Source: Alphaproteobacteria bacterium (GTDB lineage: Bacteria > Pseudomonadota > Alphaproteobacteria > SMXP01). From it: 5,014 bases of DNA. The notes beneath the pieces were generated by a model. It was not told the DNA's origin. It did not search any database and saw only the letters and a program-made list of their open reading frames with translations. The stretch lies in assembly GCA_028280675.1 (NCBI GenBank), contig JANQLI010000235.1, positions 1 to 5,014 on the forward strand, written 5' to 3'. Both the position numbers and the translations under genes were made by a program. Shown piece after piece: positions 1 through 4,611 of this stretch; position 1 is the stretch's first letter; each line of letters begins with the position of its first letter.

Positions 1-42
1 TTTCTCCTTGATCGCCGCAGCAGTCAATGTATTCGTATACAT
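1..42 (-). CDS. 5' end of an unidentified protein (partial, runs off left edge)
   Basis: Only 14 codons are inside the window, reading MYTNTLTAAAIKEK from an ATG at 42-40 on the minus strand. The start is supported by a near-perfect Shine-Dalgarno site, AAGGAG at 54-49, six bases upstream of the ATG. The peptide has no hydrophobic run, so it does not look like a signal peptide. Too little is visible to assign a family. It lies downstream of, and in the same direction as, the monooxygenase gene, with a 158-base gap holding hairpins and repeated GGCTGTC elements. It may therefore have its own promoter and not simply be read through. Confidence 0.6.
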   Translation of the reverse strand, partial: MYTNTLTAAAIKEK

Positions 43-83
43 GGCTGTCTCCTTATGTTTGAGTGTGGCTGTCAAAGTCAGCC
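42..83. repeat. Three GGCTGTC-like half-sites (direct repeat plus inverted copy)
   Basis: TGGCTGTC occurs at 42-49 and again at 66-73, a direct repeat with a 24-base period. The second copy is also half of a dyad with GTCAGCC at 77-83, with arms matching 6 of 7 around AAA. The elements flank the ribosome binding site and start codon of the left-edge gene, a position that would suit a repressor operator. Chance is possible for motifs this short. Confidence 0.3.
49..54 (-). promoter_or_regulatory. Ribosome binding site AAGGAG for the gene starting at 42
   Basis: AAGGAG on the minus strand with a six-base spacer to the ATG at 42-40. This strong site is the main reason to believe that the open frame leaving the left edge is a real gene. 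Confidence 0.65.
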
Positions 84-88
84 TTTAA

Positions 89-117
89 ATAGGGCGAGAA
101 ACAGAAAAACACAATAG
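89..117 (-). promoter_or_regulatory. Weak candidate promoter for the left-edge gene
   Basis: On the minus strand TTGTGT and TATTTA lie 17 bases apart, each matching the sigma-70 consensus at only three of six positions. They sit just upstream of the GGCTGTC dyad and about 45 bases from the start codon. The geometry is reasonable but the match is poor, so this is a guess supported mainly by position. Confidence 0.18.
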
Positions 118-142
118 AAAACAGTATGTTAGAAACTCAATC

Positions 143-167
143 GAGCCATGCATATGACGCATAGCTC
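143..167 (-). terminator. Hairpin downstream of the monooxygenase gene, possible terminator
   Basis: Arms 143-151 and 159-167 match at eight of nine positions around a seven-base loop. In the minus-strand RNA the one mismatch becomes a G-U pair, so all nine positions can pair (GAGCUAUGC with GCAUGGCUC). In plus-strand RNA it is a true C-A mismatch. The hairpin starts 33 bases after the monooxygenase stop codon. The sequence after it (GATTGAGTTTC) is only mildly T-rich, so it is a poor classical intrinsic terminator. It may be a 3'-end stabilising or processing hairpin, or as DNA a dyad operator. Confidence 0.4.
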
Positions 168-177
168 TTTAGGCTGG

Positions 178-192
178 GCGTCAGAAAGACGC
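178..192 (-). other. Small GC-rich hairpin just after the monooxygenase stop
   Basis: GCGTC at 178-182 and GACGC at 188-192 form a perfect five-base inverted repeat around AGAAA. An outer GGC/GCC pair at 172-174 and 197-199 could extend it imperfectly. It begins eight bases past the stop codon and is followed by the larger hairpin at 143-167, so the two stand in tandem. It has no T-tract. Confidence 0.25.
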
Positions 193-200
193 TGTTGCCG

Positions 201-1391
201 CTAGGGTGTTTGAGGGGGATACCCCGCCATACGCAGACAATAGGCGTGGCGTTTCGTTTCATCTTGCCCAACCTCTCTCAGCGCGGGGATGCGGGCCAGC
301 ACTTCTTGTGATGTCAACGAATCCATCTCCAAGCCGCGTTCGTGATTGGCCTGCAGCAGGGGATCAATTTGCGGTTTGACGGCCCTTTCATAATCTCGCA
401 GTGCCTGTTGAACATGTAGAACATCAAAGTCCTTTTCTGATGGAAGGCAGGATATAAGCCGATCAACACACCGTATCGCAATATTCATCCCCTGACTTTG
501 CCCCGGATGCAGGGCATGGCACGCATCCCCCAGCAAAACAACATTCTCTTTGACCCATTGGGGCGTTGTGATTTTCACAGGCTGATAAAAGCCCGCAATA
601 GCAGTATCCAAAGGCGCCATATGCGGCACCATAGCCGTTAGCCAAGCAGAGCGCTCCATGACGGAACTGTTTTTCCATCGCACCAAATCCGAGGACGTAA
701 TAGGAAAGCCAATCTTCCAATGATCGGGCATGCGCGGAACAAAGGACACCACGCCTTTTTCCGTCAGATAGGCGTGTAAATCATGCCGCGGGTCGTTTTC
801 CGATACCGGCGCAAACAGAACAACAAGGGGATTTTCATAAGCATAAATGTCCGCAGGCATGTCATAAAGACGGCGAATGGTGGATGCGCGTCCATCTGCC
901 CCAACAATCATATGCGCTTCAATGTGATGGGATTCACCTTCCTTAAGAACCTCTAGTTTGCTAGGCCCCTCACCAGTATGCGCCAGTATTTGGGTCAACT
1001 TGGCAGGCTTCAGACATGTAAACTGAGAGTTTTCATTTGCCGCCGTCAACAACACCTCGCAAATGGTTTCGTGATTGAGATAGAGATAATAGGGATGGGG
1101 TATAGCGAGATCATCAACCCGCGCATGAAGAAGTGTGTCCCCATCCGCAGTAAGCCAATGGCTGCCAAGCCGTTTCATCGCTCCTGCTTTGAGAAAGTGT
1201 GCAAGAAGACCCCATTGATCCAAAATCTCTGCTGTAGAGGGCTGTAAGTGATCGCCGCGTGCTGTGTCCAAGGGATCAGCACTTCGCTCGATCAGAAGAA
1301 TGCGCAAATTGGAATGACGCAGGGCCGCCGCAAGGGCCGGCCCGGCAATGCCGCTGCCCACAATTACAATATCCGCCTGCCACGTTGTCAC
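201..1391 (-). CDS. FAD-dependent monooxygenase, UbiH/PHBH type
   Basis: This predicts a 396-residue group A flavoprotein monooxygenase, which would use NAD(P)H and O2 to hydroxylate a ring or similar substrate in the cytosol. Three family motifs are visible in order: the dinucleotide-binding GSGIAG at residues 12-17 with acidic Glu35 ending the second strand, the DG motif GADGRASTIR at 164-173, and the GD motif GDACHALHPGQSQGMN at 288-303, which contacts FAD. The length suits single-domain members of the family, with no C-terminal thioredoxin-like extension. The start is GTG at 1391-1389: it is the first in-frame start after a TAG at 1415-1413 and has GGAGG nine bases upstream. The substrate is unknown. 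Ubiquinone hydroxylase, aromatic catabolism and secondary-metabolite hydroxylase are all possible, and no pathway neighbour decides between them. Confidence 0.9.
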   Translation of the reverse strand: MTTWQADIVIVGSGIAGPALAAALRHSNLRILLIERSADPLDTARGDHLQPSTAEILDQWGLLAHFLKAGAMKRLGSHWLTADGDTLLHARVDDLAIPHPYYLYLNHETICEVLLTAANENSQFTCLKPAKLTQILAHTGEGPSKLEVLKEGESHHIEAHMIVGADGRASTIRRLYDMPADIYAYENPLVVLFAPVSENDPRHDLHAYLTEKGVVSFVPRMPDHWKIGFPITSSDLVRWKNSSVMERSAWLTAMVPHMAPLDTAIAGFYQPVKITTPQWVKENVVLLGDACHALHPGQSQGMNIAIRCVDRLISCLPSEKDFDVLHVQQALRDYERAVKPQIDPLLQANHERGLEMDSLTSQEVLARIPALREVGQDETKRHAYCLRMAGYPPQTP

Positions 1392-1400
1392 GTCATCTGC

Positions 1401-1405
1401 CCTCC
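1401..1405 (-). promoter_or_regulatory. Ribosome binding site GGAGG deciding the GTG start
   Basis: GGAGG on the minus strand lies nine bases from the GTG at 1391-1389. It is also only four bases from an out-of-frame ATG at 1396-1394, which runs ATG-ACG-TGA and ends inside the GTG codon. The nine-base spacing favours GTG as the real start. Confidence 0.6.
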
Positions 1406-1474
1406 ACGCCCACTATTCAGACGTTTAGGTAGAGCAGAGTACAGCCTTTTGCTGTCTTGTCATGATGAAAGTGG

Positions 1475-1500
1475 ATACCCTGGCGAAAGAAACAGGGCAT
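1475..1500 (-). terminator. Hairpin at the 3' end of the macro-domain gene, possible terminator
   Basis: Arms 1475-1482 and 1493-1500 match at seven of eight positions around a ten-base loop. In minus-strand RNA the mismatch becomes a G-U pair (AUGCCCUG with CAGGGUAU), giving eight pairs. The 5' arm includes the last base of the stop codon. The following bases, CCACTTTC, are only slightly T-rich, so efficiency as an intrinsic terminator is doubtful. A second short repeat, ACAGC/GCTGT at 1441-1455, lies further downstream on the minus strand. Confidence 0.35.
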
Positions 1501-1985
1501 TAGAGATTTTCAGCGGCTTTCTTACCAGCTTCAAAGGTCTCATAAATGACAACTGGAATGCCGAGATCGCTAAGGTGATTCTCGATCAAAGGTTCGACGT
1601 CATTCCAATCTAAACCGCCAACGCCTGTTGCGAGCTTTGGAAGCGCGATCGATTTTAGATGTTCCTTATCAACAAGCTTGCGCATCTCTTTAAGCGCATG
1701 ACTGATATTTTTCCCACTCGCCTTCCCTGGATGGGCATGATTATCAGGTGCAGGCTCTTGCGTCATCAGATTGATAATCACTTTGTCTGGTCCCGCCCAT
1801 AACCACGCATGACCCGGCTTTGGATTTTGTTGATGACAATAGTGCCGGAAATCCTTTGCCATGGCGGGAAAGCGCTCGCGTAACGCCAAAGCTAATCCCT
1901 GATTAAAATGATCATGGGGCGCCACACCGTGCGCAATCACTTGCGCATCACTCAAAAGAATATCACCACTCACCTTGGTAATCAT
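1500..1985 (-). CDS. Macro-domain protein (ADP-ribose-binding superfamily)
   Basis: This is a 161-residue protein made of a single macro domain, the fold that binds ADP-ribose or removes it from proteins, nucleic acids or small molecules. Features seen: an N-terminal strand followed by GDI at residues 7-9, whose Asp8 usually contacts adenine; AHGVAPHDHFNQGLA at 18-32, in the place of the substrate-binding loop; strand VIINLMTQE at 69-77; and LPKLATGVGGLDW at 115-127, the phosphate-binding loop. The layout recalls TARG1 and DarG more than MacroD2. However, the lysine those enzymes use appears to be Gln76, and the TARG1 aspartate appears to be Gly123. The ATG at 1985 is chosen over upstream in-frame starts (TTG 2063, ATG 2030) because AGGAGA lies nine bases before it and the domain begins there. 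No toxin or ADP-ribosyltransferase partner gene is adjacent. Confidence 0.88.
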   Translation of the reverse strand: MITKVSGDILLSDAQVIAHGVAPHDHFNQGLALALRERFPAMAKDFRHYCHQQNPKPGHAWLWAGPDKVIINLMTQEPAPDNHAHPGKASGKNISHALKEMRKLVDKEHLKSIALPKLATGVGGLDWNDVEPLIENHLSDLGIPVVIYETFEAGKKAAENL

Positions 1986-2149
1986 AATCGCACATCTCCT
2001 CTTCTCGGCGTTATCTTTATTGAGTAACATGCGCAAAGAACGCACGACTTTGATGCAGATCAAGAGGTGAACCGACCAGCAAAGACTCTTGACAGTTTAT
2101 AGAAAACCCAAGACGCTTCTTATGCATATTTCGGTTAGGGCCATAAGTT
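1986..2149. promoter_or_regulatory. Divergent promoter region between macro-domain gene and operon
   Basis: This 164-base gap separates genes transcribed away from each other and must hold promoters for both. A perfect -35 hexamer, TTGACA, is present on the plus strand at 2089-2094, but no good -10 box lies at 16-18 bases (the bases there are GC-rich). A dyad TTGAT-gcag-ATCAA at 2050-2063 is a possible operator. On the minus strand no convincing -35/-10 pair was found for the macro gene. The plus-strand gene has only a weak ribosome binding site (AGGG at 2137-2140, nine bases from its ATG). Confidence 0.45.
1995..2000 (-). promoter_or_regulatory. Ribosome binding site AGGAGA for the macro-domain gene
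   Basis: AGGAGA on the minus strand ends nine bases before the ATG at 1985-1983. It fixes this start instead of a 26-residue longer reading whose extra residues lack macro-domain character. Confidence 0.65.
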
Positions 2150-3136
2150 ATGAAAAAGTTTCTCGTTCTGATGATCGCGCTGTTTGGGTCAACGATGACA
2201 GCTTCTGCAGAAGAAAGAGTATCAACCATGCAATCTTTTGCTGCTGGCGATATTTTTGTCGGTGCAACTGTCCTCAATAATCCTGAAGATGACCACGCCG
2301 GTATTGGACGCATTATTCAATATGATGAAAACTTAAATGAAAAAGGCGTATTGTGGACGGAAGGAACGACGCATCTGATTACAGGCGTCACCTTCGCACC
2401 AGACGGCACGTTATGGGCTTTTGACCCGTGGAAACGCAGCACCATCAATGTCGATACATCCGGCAAACAGATTCCTGCGCAGAACTATGCCGAACGCGCA
2501 TTTTCGAAAGCGCACTTTATTGATGGAAACATTCTGCTGACAGAACAATTGGTCGGAACCGGCCAACCGCTTGGTTTATCGACACGCTTTCGGCCACTGC
2601 CGGGTGAAACAGAAAAAATCGGCGATGGCGATCTGTATCTCTTCCAACCTGACGGGACACTCCTCAAAACCATGGACCCAGACACCCATGGCGGTATGAG
2701 CGGTGGCATGGGTGTTACCCATTCCGCACTGAGCGCAGATCAATCTACACTCTTTTATGTGTCGGAAACGGGCCCACGCTTGATGGCTTACGATCTTGCC
2801 AATGATCAACAATTGCCGGATCTCAAGGCCTATCCTGAAAATACCGGTAATATGGTCTTTGATCTTGACATGACCATGGATGACAAGGTGCTGATCGCAA
2901 TGGGCGGCCGTCTTGATGTCTTTGATCACAATGGCAATGAGATAGTCTCATATCCGCTTGAGGGATTTGGATGGTCTATTGTCGCAACGATACATGACGG
3001 AGAACATGTGATTGTGGGGAATTGGTTCAGCGGTGAGATCATCAAATATCATATGAAGAGCGGCGAGATTGTTGCCCGCACAAAAGTTGGCGAGAAAACC
3101 ATTGCGGGTATCGCTGAGTATTGGCCTCAGCAGTAA
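2150..3136 (+). CDS. Secreted beta-propeller-like protein (SMP-30/NHL-like)
   Basis: This 328-residue protein has a clear Sec signal peptide: Lys2-Lys3, a hydrophobic stretch at about 4-16, and an Ala-Ser-Ala cleavage site before Glu21. The mature protein should be periplasmic or exported; there is no lipobox cysteine. The rest shows repeated short strand units typical of beta-propellers, for example GVTFAPDGTLWAFDPW at 79-94, DGDLYLFQPDGTLLK at 159-173, STLFYVSETGPRLMAYDL at 199-216, KVLIAMGGRLDVFDHNGNEI at 246-265 and HVIVGNWFSGEIIKYHM at 286-302. Such folds serve as lactonases, quinoprotein-like enzymes or binding scaffolds, and the family here is not certain. An unusual Gly/Met/His-rich loop lies at 179-191. 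It is the first gene of a tight three-gene cluster, eight bases before the reductase. Confidence 0.8.
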   Translation: MKKFLVLMIALFGSTMTASAEERVSTMQSFAAGDIFVGATVLNNPEDDHAGIGRIIQYDENLNEKGVLWTEGTTHLITGVTFAPDGTLWAFDPWKRSTINVDTSGKQIPAQNYAERAFSKAHFIDGNILLTEQLVGTGQPLGLSTRFRPLPGETEKIGDGDLYLFQPDGTLLKTMDPDTHGGMSGGMGVTHSALSADQSTLFYVSETGPRLMAYDLANDQQLPDLKAYPENTGNMVFDLDMTMDDKVLIAMGGRLDVFDHNGNEIVSYPLEGFGWSIVATIHDGEHVIVGNWFSGEIIKYHMKSGEIVARTKVGEKTIAGIAEYWPQQ

Positions 3137-3144
3137 GGCGCCCG

Positions 3145-4140
3145 ATGAAACTTGCACACTTCAATGACTTTGGTGAGCCGCGCGATGTTGTCAAACTCAT
3201 TGAAGCCGATCCAGATGCACTTGGCCCAAATGAAGTCTGCATCAATATAGAGGCAGCCCCCCTTCACATTGCCGACATAAAATTCATCAAGGGAGAGCTT
3301 CCCTTTTACAAACCACTTCCAGGCACACCTGGGATGGAAGGGATTGGGCGTGTCAGTGAGACCGGTAAGAACGTCACGCGCTTTGCCAAAGGCGATCGCG
3401 TATTCTTACCTGTGCGGGTTGGTGAGAAAGGCGCATTCCGCACGGACGTAACTCTTCCCGACACCCTCCCCATTCCCGCCCCGGACGGGGACGCCGCACA
3501 ATTATGTTTGGTGCCCATAAATGGCGCCACAGCCTATACCATCCTCCATGCAATGACGCCTTTATCGAAAGGAGATATTTTGATTCAAAACGCCGCCAAT
3601 TCGAATTGCGGGCGTTACATCATCAAACTTGCCCATATGATGGGGATAAAAACCGTCAATGTTGTGCGGCGGAGTGAACTTATCGAGGAATTAAAAACAT
3701 TAGGGGCTGATCACGTCCTTGTTGATGGGGACGATCTTACGGATCGCGTCAAAGCGTGCGTTGATCAACAGCCAGTTAAACTTGGATTGGATGCCGTTGC
3801 AGGTTGGGCCACACAACGCATTGCTGATAGTGTTACGGATGGCGGTCTAATATTATCTTACGGCATGCTTTCAGGTGATCCCTGCATGGTCCGCCCGGAA
3901 ACATTGTTTTTTCGTGATTTAACCTTAAAAGGTTTTCTCACTTTCATTCATTTTGACGCCCTGCCGACCGAGCAACAAGAAACTATGTGGCGGGAGATTC
4001 CACGGATGATCAGCGCAGGCGATCTTTCGGCCAAGATTGCGGCAACGTATTCTCTTGACGATATTCATGCTGCGTTCGACCATGCGTCAAGAACGGGTGG
4101 AGATCGTGATGGGAAGGTTATCATCACCCCAAATATTTAG
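3145..4140 (+). CDS. Zinc-less MDR oxidoreductase, enoyl reductase (MECR/ETR)-like
   Basis: This is a 331-residue NAD(P)H-dependent medium-chain dehydrogenase/reductase, expected to be cytosolic. The GroES-like N-terminal domain covers about 1-120, and the Rossmann domain has QNAANSNCGRYII at 148-160 followed by KTVNVVRRSELIEEL at 169-183. The Asn-Ser-x-x-Gly signature and the Asn-Val-Val-Arg strand resemble 2-enoyl thioester reductases of the mitochondrial MECR/Etr1 type more than classical zinc alcohol dehydrogenases, and no catalytic or structural zinc cysteine cluster is present. The catalytic Tyr of Etr1/MECR aligns with Leu52, with a Tyr at 55. The ATG at 3145 is preferred over an upstream TTG at 3121, because the TTG lies inside the preceding gene and AAGG stands seven bases before the ATG. 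A quinone oxidoreductase or an enone reductase is an alternative role. Confidence 0.88.
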   Translation: MKLAHFNDFGEPRDVVKLIEADPDALGPNEVCINIEAAPLHIADIKFIKGELPFYKPLPGTPGMEGIGRVSETGKNVTRFAKGDRVFLPVRVGEKGAFRTDVTLPDTLPIPAPDGDAAQLCLVPINGATAYTILHAMTPLSKGDILIQNAANSNCGRYIIKLAHMMGIKTVNVVRRSELIEELKTLGADHVLVDGDDLTDRVKACVDQQPVKLGLDAVAGWATQRIADSVTDGGLILSYGMLSGDPCMVRPETLFFRDLTLKGFLTFIHFDALPTEQQETMWREIPRMISAGDLSAKIAATYSLDDIHAAFDHASRTGGDRDGKVIITPNI

Positions 4141-4143
4141 GAG
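4139..4143 (+). promoter_or_regulatory. Ribosome binding site AGGAG selecting a TTG start
   Basis: AGGAG overlaps the TAG stop codon of the reductase gene by two bases. It lies seven bases before the TTG at 4151 but fifteen or more before the nearby in-frame ATG at 4160. The spacing favours the TTG as start and suggests translational coupling with the upstream gene. Confidence 0.6.
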
Positions 4144-4150
4144 ATAAGCT

Positions 4151-4609
4151 TTGACTGAGATGAAGAAGGTACTCATGGCTTCACTGGGAATAGGGCTCAG
4201 CGTCATGAGCATACACAACAGCGCCACGTCTGCCGAACTTCGCGTGACTATTACGGGAATCCAAAGTGATCTAGGTGAAATTGAGGTCCAGGCATTTGAA
4301 GGCGAAGACGGTTGGCTAAAAGAAGATCACCCTGGGACCAAAATTACGCGCACATCAGCCGCCGATGCGATAGACGGCGTATTGACGATGACAATTTCCG
4401 ATCTAACGCCGGGCGAATATGCACTTGCCATCTATCACGATGAGAATATGAGTGGGGAACTTGAAAGTGGGTTTATGTGGCGACCAAAAGAAGGCTGGGC
4501 TTTTTCTAACAATACGAAACCACGTTTTGGCCCGCCAAGTTACACCAAAGCTCGGCTTCGCGTTCTCGACTACGGCTCAACAGCATCCGTACGTTTAGAA
4601 TATCCGTAA
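4151..4609 (+). CDS. Secreted DUF2141 domain protein
   Basis: This 152-residue protein has an N-terminal signal peptide (Lys5-Lys6, a hydrophobic segment at about 7-21, likely cleavage after Ala28 in TSA-EL), followed by a single DUF2141 domain. The domain is recognised from its hallmark C-terminal part: LTPGEYALAIYHDENMSGEL at 85-104, then PKEGWAFSNN at 112-121 and FGPPSYTKA at 126-134, ending in a beta strand SVRLEYP at 146-152. The fold is probably a small periplasmic or surface beta-sandwich. The function of DUF2141 is not established. The Asp-x-Asn-x-x-Gly loop at 97-102 looks like a metal-binding loop, but that is inference. It is the last gene of the three-gene cluster, ten bases after the reductase. 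The TTG at 4151 is chosen from ribosome binding site spacing; the ATG at 4160 would shorten the protein by only three residues. Confidence 0.88.
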   Translation: MTEMKKVLMASLGIGLSVMSIHNSATSAELRVTITGIQSDLGEIEVQAFEGEDGWLKEDHPGTKITRTSAADAIDGVLTMTISDLTPGEYALAIYHDENMSGELESGFMWRPKEGWAFSNNTKPRFGPPSYTKARLRVLDYGSTASVRLEYP

Positions 4610-4611
4610 AC

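Larger units (their letters stand above)
2150..4609 (+). other. Probable three-gene operon: propeller, MDR reductase, DUF2141
   Basis: The three genes run in the same direction with gaps of 8 and 10 bases, and the last ribosome binding site overlaps the preceding stop codon. No promoter or terminator fits between them, so co-transcription from the region before 2150 is the simplest reading. The first and third products are exported and the second is a cytosolic reductase. No T-rich terminator hairpin was found after 4609, where the opposing gene begins at once. Confidence 0.7.

Noticed and set aside
1441..1455. ACAGC/GCTGT repeat as a terminator
   Set aside because: A five-base stem without a T-run after it on the relevant strand; noted only as a minor repeat.
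978..1613. Plus-strand open frames opposite the monooxygenase and macro genes
   Set aside because: They are antisense to two well-supported genes, have no family motifs, and are rich in Cys and Arg as expected of shadow frames.
1500..2063. Macro-domain gene as the antitoxin half of a DarTG toxin-antitoxin pair
   Set aside because: There is no adjacent DarT-like ADP-ribosyltransferase gene, and the DarG catalytic lysine is not present at the aligned position.
2017..2313. Minus-strand open frame across the divergent region
   Set aside because: It overlaps the signal peptide and start of the propeller gene on the other strand and shows no recognisable domain.
3121..3144. Upstream TTG start adding eight residues to the reductase
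   Set aside because: It lies inside the end of the propeller gene, lacks a ribosome binding site at proper distance, and the added residues do not resemble the family N-terminus.
4593..4611. Inverted repeat GTTTA/TAAAC as a shared terminator between the convergent genes
   Set aside because: Only five A/T-rich pairs with a nine-base loop and no U-tract; too weak to call.
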